The notes under the pieces are model-generated. The model was not told the DNA's origin and made no database searches. It was given only the letters and a program-made list of their open reading frames with translations. A DNA stretch of 64,000 bases, taken from NCBI RefSeq assembly GCF_015500075.1, contig NZ_CP045497.1:124001-188000 (forward strand). The letters are read 5' to 3'. Every line of letters starts with the position of its first letter. The stretch's first letter is position 1. The translations under genes were made by a program, and so were the position numbers. This stretch comes from Mesorhizobium sp. INR15 (GTDB lineage Bacteria > Pseudomonadota > Alphaproteobacteria > Rhizobiales > Rhizobiaceae). Positions 7,794 through 16,842 of the stretch are shown here, piece by piece.

Positions 7794-8995
7794 TGTCGGC
7801 CACAGATTTTTGCTGCCGCCCGGGCATAGACTTGCGCAGCGGTCATGAGGTCCAGTAAAGCCATGCTCTCGTCGGCCACGTTGATCTCTTCAACCTTTCC
7901 GGGACCATAAATCACGGTTGGTATGCCCGCCCTCCCCAGGTGCGAAGCATCGGTGCCGAAATAGACCTGCGGATATAGTGGGCCGATATAGGGCTCGGCT
8001 CCAGCCAGTTCCCTATGAGCCTCTGCGACAGCTCGAACAACAGGCTCGCCGCGCTCGACATGAAATGGATGCTGCTGGCAAAAGTCAGGCCTGGCGATAA
8101 GCTCCGCCGTCACAGAGGAGCCATTGGTGGTCGCCGCCCCTGCCTTCTCGACCGCTGCGCGGATATCAGCGAGCACGCTTTCGGGCGTCATGCCCGGAAC
8201 GGTACGAACGTCGACAAGCGCTTCGGCACGGTCGGCATGCATCGACGCCAATGTGCCACCACTGACCTGCCCGATATTCAGGTTCGGCAGATCCGGAAAA
8301 TCCTGATGCGGCACATAGGACAGGCAATGCTCGCCGATCGCAGCGAGCGCGGGGATCAGCGCGTGGATCGCATTCGGCCCTTCCGCCTTGCGGCAGACAT
8401 GCACGGAGACGCCGGAAGCTTTCATGCGGATCTGCGTTACCCCCACGTGGCAAGTCATTACGCGTAGGTCGGTCGGCTCGCCGTTGATAGCGAGGTCCGC
8501 TGAGAGGCCCGACTCGATCAGATGCAGCGTGCCCAACCCCAACGTGTCGCATTCGGCCATGACCGCCGACAGGATAATGCGGCCGCAAAGCCGATCACGC
8601 CTGTCGTGAAGGATTTCCATCGCCGCGATCATTGCGCCGACGGCACCTTTCATGTTGTTGATCTCAGCGCCGTAGAGCCTGCCGTTCGCAACAAAAGGCT
8701 CAAAGGGTGGATGGGAGTACCCTTCCGGGACGGGAAGCGTGTCGATGTGGCCGTTGAAAAGCAGCGTCGGGCCAAGCCGTCCGGTTTCCAGCGTGCCAAT
8801 AATGTTGGCGCGTCCAGGCAACACTTCCTGGCGCGTCACGGCCAGTCCGATCCGCGCCATTTCGCTGGCGACCCAATCACCGATTTTGCCCTCGGTGCCA
8901 GAAACGCTCGAATGCGCGCACAGCGACGACACGATCGCTATGATTTTGTCAGGGTTAGGAAAGGAAGCCGGAATATCTACGTTAGGTCGTGGCAC
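7790..8995 (-). CDS. M20-family metallohydrolase (ArgE/DapE-type)
   Basis: A co-catalytic zinc amidase likely removing an N-acyl or N-carbamoyl group from an amino acid. Metal and catalytic blocks are LLFNGHIDTLPVPEG (His-x-Asp), NNMKGAVGAMIAAME (bridging Asp position replaced by Asn-Asn-Met-Lys, as in some DapE-like proteins), VMAECDTLGLGTL (Glu region) and FGTDASHLGRAGIPTVIYGPG near the C-terminus. I place the start at a GTG (8995) after GAGAGG, just downstream of the racemase stop; the frame is open to 9070. The gene sits between the racemase-like and PLP enzymes, which fits hydrolysis of a ring-opened product of HyuAB. Confidence 0.78.
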   Translation of the reverse strand: MPRPNVDIPASFPNPDKIIAIVSSLCAHSSVSGTEGKIGDWVASEMARIGLAVTRQEVLPGRANIIGTLETGRLGPTLLFNGHIDTLPVPEGYSHPPFEPFVANGRLYGAEINNMKGAVGAMIAAMEILHDRRDRLCGRIILSAVMAECDTLGLGTLHLIESGLSADLAINGEPTDLRVMTCHVGVTQIRMKASGVSVHVCRKAEGPNAIHALIPALAAIGEHCLSYVPHQDFPDLPNLNIGQVSGGTLASMHADRAEALVDVRTVPGMTPESVLADIRAAVEKAGAATTNGSSVTAELIARPDFCQQHPFHVERGEPVVRAVAEAHRELAGAEPYIGPLYPQVYFGTDASHLGRAGIPTVIYGPGKVEEINVADESMALLDLMTAAQVYARAAAKICGRQ

Positions 8996-9014
8996 GATCT
9001 GAACCTCTCGGAGG

Positions 9015-9737
9015 TTAGAGTGTTTGGAAAAGGCGGCAATCCATCGTTGGAACCGCAGTGAAGCCGGCAAGCCTGAAGCAATGCCATAGCAACGCCAGAT
9101 TGCTGGTGATCACCGGCTTACGGATCTTCCGTTCAAGCTCTGTGACGATCCGCGCCGTGGGAAGGCCCGTGCAGCTCAAGATCACCCCGTCGCAGTCGGT
9201 TCTGGCCAGACCCTCGGCAAACCGCGAGATATCCTCTTCCTCCACATCCTGGAGCTCGTAATCGTCGAGTTCGCCAGCGTGTATGCCGCGTACAGCGACT
9301 GGATCCGCACCGCATTCACGCAGATAGGCTGCGAGCCTTTCGTTGATCGCCGGCGAATAAGCCGAGCCGACGGCCGGGCGTGTGATGCCAAGTTCGGTAA
9401 CTGCTGCCGCGAGTGCTGTGCTTGCGGTGGTCGCAGGAATGCCCGCTGCTTCTGTCAGCCTCCGATTTAGTTCGACGTTGCCGGCCTTCCCGGCATAAAA
9501 ACTGCCGCTGGTGCATGCCCATGCGATGACCGACGGGCGGATCGGCATCAGTTGCTCCACCGCAGCGACGGCCCCATCCGCCGAGATCGCCATGTTCTCA
9601 GCCGTCACTCGCCGCGGATAGACGACCCGCGCCGCATGTGTTTCTACTCCCTCTGGCAATATTCGCCGCAGGTCCGGCTCGATCGTAAGATCGCTATCGA
9701 GTACGAGAAGTCCAATCCGTCCCTGTCGTCCATACAT
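9015..9737 (-). CDS. Asp/Glu racemase superfamily enzyme (maleate isomerase/AMDase-like)
   Basis: The 240-residue protein has the two cysteine motifs of the superfamily: IAWACTSGSFYAG near residue 74 and GVILSCTGLPTARI near residue 189. The layout is that of maleate cis-trans isomerase and arylmalonate decarboxylase rather than hydantoin racemase HyuE. In this operon a racemase role on a hydantoin or N-carbamoyl amino acid is plausible, but the substrate is not visible from sequence. It starts at an ATG with GAGG upstream, 9 bp after hyuA. Confidence 0.75.
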   Translation of the reverse strand: MYGRQGRIGLLVLDSDLTIEPDLRRILPEGVETHAARVVYPRRVTAENMAISADGAVAAVEQLMPIRPSVIAWACTSGSFYAGKAGNVELNRRLTEAAGIPATTASTALAAAVTELGITRPAVGSAYSPAINERLAAYLRECGADPVAVRGIHAGELDDYELQDVEEEDISRFAEGLARTDCDGVILSCTGLPTARIVTELERKIRKPVITSNLALLWHCFRLAGFTAVPTMDCRLFQTL

Positions 9738-9746
9738 CGCGAAACC

Positions 9747-11780
9747 TCAATTCTGGTCAATGCGCCGAAGGTCGAGATGCCCCCAGGCGTCTACTTCGAG
9801 ACGCCAACCCGGCGGCACGAAGGACGTTGCGGTCGGCTCGGTGACAATCGCCGGACCTGCAAGTTCGCCGTTGGCGCCAAGCCCATCGCGATCCGCGAAT
9901 AGGCAGCGTTCAGCTCCAGGCATCCTGGTGTGCTCGACTACCGGGGGCGCCCATGCGCCCTGCATCATCACCGGCATGGACGGCACGGCCACGACAGCAA
10001 AGCCGGTCACGCGCACATTCATCAACTCTATGCCTGCGTCGGGATCGTCGTAACCGAATTTTGCCAGATGCAGCGCATGGAACCCCTCGGCCAGGTCCGC
10101 CAGAGTGGTACTGTCAGGTAAGGCGATGGGAACCAGCAACTCTGATGCCTGGCCGACATAGCGTACATCCGCATGGCACATCCAGTCGATCGTTCTACCT
10201 GCGGCAAGCGCGGTCATTTCAGTTTCGGCCGAACGACGCAGGGCCGCGAGTTCGTCGCGAAGCGCGTCATCCGAAATGTCGGTCAGGCGCACCGGCCAGG
10301 CGCGAAGATAATCCCTGCGCAGGTTGGCCGAGAGCAGGCCCAGGGCGGAAAAGGCGCCCGGAAAGCGCGGGACGATGACATGGTCAATGCCAATTTCGTC
10401 GGCAACGCTGCAAGCATGCAGTGGACCGGCGCCACCAAACGCTACCAGCGAGAAATCGCGCGGGTCGTGTCCCTCCCGTACGGTCACCAGCCTGACCGCG
10501 TTGGCCATCTTGACGTTTGCGAGCTTCAGCGTCATCGCGGCGACGTTCTCGGGAGAGACCTCCATAGCTTTCGCGACTGGCTCGAAAGCCTGTCGTGCGG
10601 CATCGGCGTCAAGGCGAATCTCGCCACCGAAGAACAGGCCGTCCCGCAGTAGGCCGAGCGCGCACAACGCGTCAGTAACGGTCGGGCGTTCTCCACCGCG
10701 CCCATAACAGGCGGGACCAGGCTGTGCGCCGGCGCTTTGCGGACCGACCTTCAGCATGCCGCCGTCATCCAGCGTTGCGATCGATCCGCCGCCTGCACTG
10801 ACTGTCTCGATGGCGAACATGGGCAGGGTGATCGGAAGACCATCTATGTGAAAGCGGGTCGAGATCACGGCGTCTTGTCCGGCGATGACGCAGACATCGG
10901 TGCTGGTGCCGCCCATGTCGAACGAGATTAGGTTGTTCACCCCCTTCTGCCGCGCCAGATGCTGGGTCGCGAGCACGCCGCCGGCTGGCCCCGACAGACA
11001 GGTAGTCGCAGCGTACGCGCCCGTCATCGCAAGCGGCAGTACGCCGCCGTTCGAGCCCATCACATAGATGCCACCGTCGAAGCCCTTGTCGGCGAACCGC
11101 CCCGCGAAGCGATCTAGATAGTGGGATACTTTTGGTCCGACATATCCCGATATCGTCGTGGTGCTGGTGCGCTCGTATTCCCGAAAATGTGGTGCGATCG
11201 CACTCGATCGCACCACATAGCAGGACGGCAGCAGGCCGGCGAGGATGGCCGCCGCCCGTTCCTCATGATCGGGATTTGCATAAGCGTTGATGAAACTGAC
11301 CGCGACTGCTTCCACGCCTGCATCGCGCAACGTGTCCGCCAATGCCCGGATTCCTGTCTCGTCCAGCGATTCGACGACTCGTCCATTCGCACCAATCCGT
11401 TCGTTGACCTCGAAGCGCAGATGACGAGGCACCAGCGGCTCGATTTTACGTATGTAAAGATCCCAGATGTTGCCTCGCTCTTGCCGCTGCAATTCCAGCA
11501 CGTCACGGAACCCAGCAGTGGTGACGAGCGCGATCACCGCGCCCTTGCGTTCGAGGATCGCGTTGGTGGCGACGGTGGTGCCGTGCACGATGGAGCGCAG
11601 GGTCGAAAGTGGCTGGCCGAGACGGCTTGCCGCATCCGCGGCGCCGACCGACTGGTCTTTGGGCGTTGACGGTCCCTTCGTGACCTTTACTCGGCCGTCG
11701 GAACCAATCATGACGACGTCGGTAAACGTTCCTCCGACATCGATCCCGATGTCATAGGTATGTGCTGTCGCGGTCGTCAT
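9747..11780 (-). CDS. hyuA: Hydantoinase/oxoprolinase subunit A (HyuA-type)
   Basis: The 677-residue protein is the ATP-binding subunit of the ATP-dependent hydantoinase/5-oxoprolinase family, which opens cyclic amide rings. The N-terminal IGIDVGGTFTDVVMIG is an actin/ASKHA-type phosphate loop. SIVHGTTVATNAILERKGA and LISFDMGGTSTDVCVI are further nucleotide-site blocks, and YVGPKVSHYLDR and LVAFGGAGPLHAC are family signatures. Full length and no break. Its ATG overlaps the hyuB stop by one base (TAATG). Substrate could be a hydantoin, N-methylhydantoin or 5-oxoproline; context favours hydantoin-like compounds. Confidence 0.9.
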   Translation of the reverse strand: MTTATAHTYDIGIDVGGTFTDVVMIGSDGRVKVTKGPSTPKDQSVGAADAASRLGQPLSTLRSIVHGTTVATNAILERKGAVIALVTTAGFRDVLELQRQERGNIWDLYIRKIEPLVPRHLRFEVNERIGANGRVVESLDETGIRALADTLRDAGVEAVAVSFINAYANPDHEERAAAILAGLLPSCYVVRSSAIAPHFREYERTSTTTISGYVGPKVSHYLDRFAGRFADKGFDGGIYVMGSNGGVLPLAMTGAYAATTCLSGPAGGVLATQHLARQKGVNNLISFDMGGTSTDVCVIAGQDAVISTRFHIDGLPITLPMFAIETVSAGGGSIATLDDGGMLKVGPQSAGAQPGPACYGRGGERPTVTDALCALGLLRDGLFFGGEIRLDADAARQAFEPVAKAMEVSPENVAAMTLKLANVKMANAVRLVTVREGHDPRDFSLVAFGGAGPLHACSVADEIGIDHVIVPRFPGAFSALGLLSANLRRDYLRAWPVRLTDISDDALRDELAALRRSAETEMTALAAGRTIDWMCHADVRYVGQASELLVPIALPDSTTLADLAEGFHALHLAKFGYDDPDAGIELMNVRVTGFAVVAVPSMPVMMQGAWAPPVVEHTRMPGAERCLFADRDGLGANGELAGPAIVTEPTATSFVPPGWRLEVDAWGHLDLRRIDQN

Positions 11781-13459
11781 TATGAGTGCGCTCCCTTAGC
11801 CGGAGCAACAGCTCCTCGCTCTGAATTTCGGGTGACCTTTCCGGCCAGCAGATCGGCGTCGATCAGTTTGGTGCTCCTTTGGCCCGGATCGCCAAATCCC
11901 CCGCCGCCGCCCGAGACGACGCGCACGACGTCACCTCTGTTTAGCGAACAGCCGGTCTTGGAGGGCAGGCGAATCTCCTCGTTGTCGCGCAGGATTGAGA
12001 AGCTTCCGACGGTTCCAGGGGCACCGCCCGCCGCCCCGGTAGGTGGAAAGCGATGACGATCAGCATACCCGAAGAAGTTGACGCCGTCGTCGAGCACTTC
12101 AAATTCTCGCACCGAACCCAACCCGCCGCGAAACTTCCCCGCGCCTCCGGTATCGGGCAGCAATTCGTAACGGCGTACCCGAATGAACGGATGGTCAAGT
12201 TCCAGTGCTTCGGCCGGGGTGATACGGCAATTGGACAGCGGCGCGTCGAGCATATCGGCCCCGTCGCCGATTGGCGTGCCGCCCCAACCGCCACCGATAT
12301 CCTCGATGAAGATGCTGTAATCGGCGCCGGTCTGGCGCGTCAGCCCGACCGTGGTGTTCACATGAAAGCCGAGGCCGGCGACGCGGTCCGGTATCGCTTG
12401 GCGCAAAGCGAGCAGGATAGCGTCAAAGACGCGGTAGGCGCCACACATCCGGGCACGGGTCGCGGCAGGGGGGAGCGGGTTGAGAATGGATCCAAGCGGC
12501 GCGGTAATCCGGATCGGCCGATAGCATCCATCATTAGCCGGTATCGTATCCCGGCCGGCGGTAATGCCCATCTTGATCGCGCTGAATGCGCTTGAACAGG
12601 TCGATCCGAACGGTACGTTCAGGAATTCGGCGATCTGAGGGGAAGACCCGGTCAGGTCGACATGAATGCCCTTCCTATCGATTTCAAGCGTCACCTTGAT
12701 CGGGATTGAATCCGTGCTGCCGATGCTGTCGTCGATCTGATCTTCGCTCGAATAGCTGCCGTAGGGAATGGCGGCGATGGCCTTGCGCATCAGCTTTTCA
12801 GAGTGGTCCATGGCCGCGCTCATGTACTGGGTCAACGTACCTGCGCCGTAACGGTCGGCGAGCTCGAGGACGCGGCGCCGACCTACATCGTTGGCCGCTA
12901 GTTGTGCCTGGATGTCGCCCCAGGTCACACCGGGGGCGCGGAAATTGGCATGAACGAGATCGTAAAAAACCCCGCCTTTGACGAAGTCGCGGTTACGATT
13001 GAGCCTGAGGGCTGTAAAGCGCAGGCCTTCCTCGTAGAACTCCCGCGCGCCAAGGGTCAGCCCGGCACTTCCACCGCCAATGTCGACGTGGTGCGCGATG
13101 CTGGCTGCAAAGCCCAGCAGAACACCACTCCGATAGATCGGCGTGAAGATGGTGATGTCCTGCAAATGCTGCCCGCCGATAAACGGGTCGTTGGTGACGA
13201 AGACCTCGTCTTCGTCGATCCGGCCCTCGTATTTTGCCAGACAGGCCTGCATCGGCAGCGACAGCGAACTCATCTGCACGGGAATGTGCTCGGCTTCGGC
13301 CACGATGCGGCCCTGGGCGTCGAGCATCGCACAGGAACAGTCCCGCGCTTCGCGGATGATGGTCGAGCGAGCGGTCAACAATAGGTTGACGCCCATCTCC
13401 TCGCTGATGGCATGGAATGCGCTCATCAAAACGTTGAGCGTTACCGGTTCGATGGTCAA
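11780..13459 (-). CDS. hyuB: Hydantoinase/oxoprolinase subunit B (HyuB-type)
   Basis: Partner of HyuA, carrying the second half of the ring-opening enzyme. Typical segments are NVLMSAFHAISEEMGVNL, DPFIGGQHLQDITIFTPIY, a Cys/His-containing middle, and the Gly-rich C-terminal VVSGGGGGFGDPGQRS. I start it at a TTG (13459) because AAGGAGG lies 8 nt upstream, giving about 559 residues and a 4-bp overlap with the ABC ATPase stop. The frame upstream of this has no family similarity. Confidence 0.9.
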   Translation of the reverse strand: MTIEPVTLNVLMSAFHAISEEMGVNLLLTARSTIIREARDCSCAMLDAQGRIVAEAEHIPVQMSSLSLPMQACLAKYEGRIDEDEVFVTNDPFIGGQHLQDITIFTPIYRSGVLLGFAASIAHHVDIGGGSAGLTLGAREFYEEGLRFTALRLNRNRDFVKGGVFYDLVHANFRAPGVTWGDIQAQLAANDVGRRRVLELADRYGAGTLTQYMSAAMDHSEKLMRKAIAAIPYGSYSSEDQIDDSIGSTDSIPIKVTLEIDRKGIHVDLTGSSPQIAEFLNVPFGSTCSSAFSAIKMGITAGRDTIPANDGCYRPIRITAPLGSILNPLPPAATRARMCGAYRVFDAILLALRQAIPDRVAGLGFHVNTTVGLTRQTGADYSIFIEDIGGGWGGTPIGDGADMLDAPLSNCRITPAEALELDHPFIRVRRYELLPDTGGAGKFRGGLGSVREFEVLDDGVNFFGYADRHRFPPTGAAGGAPGTVGSFSILRDNEEIRLPSKTGCSLNRGDVVRVVSGGGGGFGDPGQRSTKLIDADLLAGKVTRNSERGAVAPAKGAHS

Positions 13460-14271
13460 GAAACGACCTCCTTGAGTGTAGCTTCGCGTTCGAACAGGCA
13501 CCGCAGAAAGGCCTGGGCACGCTCCGTACGCGGTCTGGTGAATATCTCGGCGGGTTTTCCCACCTCGAGGATGCGGCCATGGTCGACCATGACGACACGG
13601 TCGGCGATTTCGCGGGCGAAGCCCATTTCGTGTGTGACGATGACTTTCGTTACGCCGTCATGCGCGATGTCCTTGATGACCTTCAGCACCTCGCCGACGA
13701 GTTCCGGATCAAGCGCCGAGGTCGGCTCGTCGAACAACAGGATCTTCGGATTCATCGCCAAAGCACGGGCAATCGCCACGCGCTGCTGCTGGCCTCCGGA
13801 CAGTTCGGCCGGATAGGCGTCGAGCTTGGCGCTCAGTCCGACTTTTTCCAGCAGTGCGCGCGCTGCCGTTTCGGCCTCGCCGCGCGTCTGCCGGCTGACC
13901 TTAATCGGCCCGACCGTGACGTTGGCGAGCACGTTGAGATGCGGGAACAGGTTGAACCGCTGGAACACCATCGCACTTTGACGGCGCGCTTTGAGCGCGA
14001 TTTCATCCATCCGGCGAAAATGCAACTTGGGGCTCCCTGGAGGTCTATCGAAAATAACCTTTTGATCGATCGTGAGGCGTCCTTCGCTTGGCACCTCCAG
14101 CAGGTTGATGCAGCGAAGCAACGTACTTTTGCCCGATCCGCTTGGCCCGATGATCACAACGATCTCACCCTGGCTCACAGTCAGATCCACGGCGTTCAGC
14201 GCAACGTGGGACCCGAAACGCTTGGTAATACCCGCGAGTTCGATCATCGCCTTGTCAGCTCTGTCATTCAT
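13456..14271 (-). CDS. Polar amino acid ABC transporter, ATP-binding subunit
   Basis: A GlnQ/HisP-type ATPase of 271 residues. Walker A GPSGSGKST is near residue 43, the Q-loop is in SAMVFQRFNLFPHLNVLANV, the signature is LSGGQQQRVAIARALA, Walker B is ILLFDEPTSALD, and the H-loop is VIVTHEMGF. It overlaps the permease gene upstream and hyuB downstream, so import is translationally linked to ring opening. The insertion IDQKVIFDRPPGSPKLHF is common in this subfamily. Confidence 0.92.
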   Translation of the reverse strand: MNDRADKAMIELAGITKRFGSHVALNAVDLTVSQGEIVVIIGPSGSGKSTLLRCINLLEVPSEGRLTIDQKVIFDRPPGSPKLHFRRMDEIALKARRQSAMVFQRFNLFPHLNVLANVTVGPIKVSRQTRGEAETAARALLEKVGLSAKLDAYPAELSGGQQQRVAIARALAMNPKILLFDEPTSALDPELVGEVLKVIKDIAHDGVTKVIVTHEMGFAREIADRVVMVDHGRILEVGKPAEIFTRPRTERAQAFLRCLFEREATLKEVVS

Positions 14272-14935
14272 GGGCGTCGAACCCCCGCGAGCTGCGCTTT
14301 TCCAGCCAGCGGATCAAAATGGAAAGTGGATACGAAAGCGTCAGATAGATCGCGGCGACCATCAGATAGATGTCCATCGCCCTGAAGGTGATCGCGACGC
14401 GAAGCTGGCCTGCGCGCAGCAGCTCGGAGACGGTAATGGTTGCGGTCAGGGCGGAATCCTTGAGCATGGAAATGAAGTAGTTGCCGATTGGCGGAAGGAT
14501 CACGCGTATAGCCTGCGGCAAGATGATCACGCGAAGCACGCTCGAACGTGTCATCCCGATCGATGCCGCCGCCTCCCACTGGCCGCGATCAACGGAGAGA
14601 ATGCCGGCGCGGTAGACCTCGGACAGATAGGCGCCGTAGTGTATGCCGAGCGTCAGGAACCCCGCCATGAACGGCTCAAGCCGGATTCCGTAACTCGGCA
14701 GTCCGTAGTAGACGATGAACAGTTGAACGAGCAGCGGCGTCCCGCGGATAACCTCGACGTAGAAGCCGGAAATGAACCGTAGCGACCGCCTGCGACTCAT
14801 TCGCCCAATGGCGGCAACGAGGCCAAGAACGAGAGCCAGGCTCATCGCGCATACCGAGATCGTTACGGTCGTCACCGCCCCTTTGAGCAGAAGGGGCATG
14901 ACCTGCGCGACGAGCGAAGACCTGAGAGATTCCAT
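14264..14935 (-). CDS. Polar amino acid ABC transporter permease
   Basis: A HisM/GlnP-type inner membrane protein of 223 residues. Hydrophobic segments include AVTTVTISVCAMSLALVLGL and ISGFYVEVIRGTPLLVQLFI. The EAA loop is EAAASIGMTRSSVLRVIILP, which docks to the ATPase. There is only one permease gene here, so it probably homodimerises. It overlaps the ATPase gene by 8 bp. Confidence 0.9.
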   Translation of the reverse strand: MESLRSSLVAQVMPLLLKGAVTTVTISVCAMSLALVLGLVAAIGRMSRRRSLRFISGFYVEVIRGTPLLVQLFIVYYGLPSYGIRLEPFMAGFLTLGIHYGAYLSEVYRAGILSVDRGQWEAAASIGMTRSSVLRVIILPQAIRVILPPIGNYFISMLKDSALTATITVSELLRAGQLRVAITFRAMDIYLMVAAIYLTLSYPLSILIRWLEKRSSRGFDAHE

Positions 14936-14950
14936 AAGATTTCACGCGGC

Positions 14951-15754
14951 CTAGTTGGCGATCGGGAAGAACGGAACCTGGTAGTGATGGAGTATGTTCT
15001 TGATGGTTCCGTCGTCACGCAGCTTGGTCACCACCTCATCAAAAGCCTTTTTTAGACTTTCGTCTCCCTTGCGGAGGCCTACGCCAGCGTTGAAGCGCTC
15101 GTCCGGCACGAACTCGTCAACGATCTTGATGTTGAGCGTCGGATCCTTTGCGAGAACCCAAGCCGCCGACGGGGCTTCGAGATAAGCGGCGTCGATGCGT
15201 CCGTTGTTCAGTTCGAGGATGATCGTGTTTTGATCAGGATAGACCTCTGGAACGCCCATCTTCTTGTTTTCCATGTGCTGGACTGTCACGGAGCCAGCGA
15301 GCACGCCGACCCGCTTTCCGTTCAGGTCCGCGAGCCCGTGAACGCTGTCGTTGTCCTTGCGCACCAGGATCGTTTCGCCGGAAGCATAATAGGGCGCGGA
15401 GAACGCGATGACCTTCTCGCGCTCAGGCGTGATGAAGAGCCCGTTTATGATAGCGTCGCAGCGATCCGACGTGAGTGCAGGGATCAACGCATCCCAGCTC
15501 ACCCAGACGGGCTCCGCTTTCGCCCCAAGCGCCTCCGCCATCTTTCCAGCGATCTCGACTTCGAAACCAGGCGTCGACGCGTCCGAGCTCGAATAAGGCA
15601 GAAGCCCGTCCACCCCGCAGACGCGCAGGATCTTCGACTGTCTAATATTATCGAGCGTGTCGGCGGAAACTGAGCCGGCGCTCAATGTCACGACAGCGGT
15701 CGCAATGAGCGCGCCTAGTTTCGGCATCCGACGCAGTGTATTTACCGTTGTCAT
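14951..15754 (-). CDS. Periplasmic amino-acid-binding protein of the hydantoin operon
   Basis: A family 3 solute-binding protein. The ATG at 15754 is preceded by AGAGGGG and gives a signal peptide with hydrophobic core LGALIATAVVTLSAGSVSA and a likely cut after SADT. The frame is open to 15862 but the extra segment has no export signal. LPYSSSDASTPGFEVEIAGK and RCDAIINGLFITPEREKVI are standard family positions. It is the first gene of the operon and may bind a hydantoin, carbamoyl amino acid or related molecule; the ligand is unknown. Confidence 0.88.
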   Translation of the reverse strand: MTTVNTLRRMPKLGALIATAVVTLSAGSVSADTLDNIRQSKILRVCGVDGLLPYSSSDASTPGFEVEIAGKMAEALGAKAEPVWVSWDALIPALTSDRCDAIINGLFITPEREKVIAFSAPYYASGETILVRKDNDSVHGLADLNGKRVGVLAGSVTVQHMENKKMGVPEVYPDQNTIILELNNGRIDAAYLEAPSAAWVLAKDPTLNIKIVDEFVPDERFNAGVGLRKGDESLKKAFDEVVTKLRDDGTIKNILHHYQVPFFPIAN

Positions 15755-15863
15755 GATCAGACCCCTCTGAATTTTGATCTTGGCGGATCGCCTTGTTTGC
15801 GTCCTAACCTGATCCTTGCTGACGTCGAAGGGTTTAGATAGATTGAATCTTGTCAGTCTCATG

Positions 15864-15878
15864 ATAACTGGTAGTTAT
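15864..15878. promoter_or_regulatory. LysR-type T-N11-A palindrome overlapping the lysR start codon
   Basis: ATAACT-GGT-AGTTAT is a perfect inverted repeat matching the T-N11-A rule of LysR regulators. It lies in the divergent region between the hydantoin operon and the lysR gene, and its right arm covers the ATG of lysR at 15877. This suggests autorepression plus effector-dependent activation of the operon. Binding is inference. Confidence 0.5.
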
Positions 15879-16809
15879 GGTAAAGTCCCTGCGCAAGCTG
15901 CCCCAGCCACGTGCGCTCGTGGTTTTTGAGTCCGCTGGACGACTGCTGAATTTCACCTCTGCCGGCCGAGAGGTGGGCATGTCCCAGGCCGGCGTCAGCA
16001 AGCAAATACAATTCCTCGAAGCTGCCCTTGGCGTGCGCCTCTTCCAGCGCAGCAACCGTGGCCTCCTTCTGACCTCGGCTGGCCGGCGGCTCTACGCAGC
16101 CGTCACCTTTGGCCTTAATCATATTCTGGATGCGGTGGAGGAGGTCAGGCAGCATTCCCAACCAGGCCGAATTTCGGTAACCACGACGATCGCCCTCGCT
16201 TCAGTATGGCTGATGCCGCGGATTGCCAAGTTCCGCGCAGCATATCCCGACATCGATCTGAAGCTCATCGCGACCGATTCCTTGCTCGATCTGCCAAGCG
16301 AGCGCATCGACATCGCCATCCGCTATGGAATGGGACAATGGCAGGGAACGAAATGCCAAAAACTTTTCGGGATTGAGCTTTTTCCCGTCTGTAGCCCGGC
16401 CTATCTTGCCCGCTATTCCAACTTGATGACCAGCGACGACTTGCGTTCCGCCGCTTTGCTCCACCTCGACGAGCCCAATTCACAAGACGCGGACTGGGCG
16501 GTCTGGTTCAAAGCGGTCGGCATCGTGGAACCAACTCGTGCCGCAGGCCTGCATTTCAACAACTATCCGTTGCTGATTCAAGCAGCCGTCGACGGACAGG
16601 GCGTAGCGCTAGGGTGGGGGCATCTCATCGACGATCTATTGGACAACATGTCCCTGGTGCGCTGCATGTCCACGTCGCTAACGCTGAAGCCGGCTTTCTT
16701 TGTGGTGAGATCTGTCGATGGTGCACCACAACCGGAAGCGACACTTTTTGAGGACTGGATCGTTGCCGAAACGCGTACCCTTGCGCCATTTGATCCGTCT
16801 GGCATCTGA
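15877..16809 (+). CDS. LysR-family regulator (GcvA-like) of the hydantoin operon
   Basis: A 310-residue LysR regulator. The winged helix-turn-helix is at residues 10-65 (ALVVFESAGRLLNFTSAGRE, MSQAGVSKQIQFLEAALG, RGLLLTSAGRRL). The effector domain follows, with PGRISVTTTIALASVWLMPR and IDIAIRYGMGQW typical of the GcvA branch. It is transcribed divergently from the eight-gene operon, the classic arrangement for a local LysR activator. Full length. Confidence 0.88.
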   Translation: MVKSLRKLPQPRALVVFESAGRLLNFTSAGREVGMSQAGVSKQIQFLEAALGVRLFQRSNRGLLLTSAGRRLYAAVTFGLNHILDAVEEVRQHSQPGRISVTTTIALASVWLMPRIAKFRAAYPDIDLKLIATDSLLDLPSERIDIAIRYGMGQWQGTKCQKLFGIELFPVCSPAYLARYSNLMTSDDLRSAALLHLDEPNSQDADWAVWFKAVGIVEPTRAAGLHFNNYPLLIQAAVDGQGVALGWGHLIDDLLDNMSLVRCMSTSLTLKPAFFVVRSVDGAPQPEATLFEDWIVAETRTLAPFDPSGI

Positions 16810-16842
16810 GCACGAGGATGAAGCGCATTGCTCTGCTCGATA

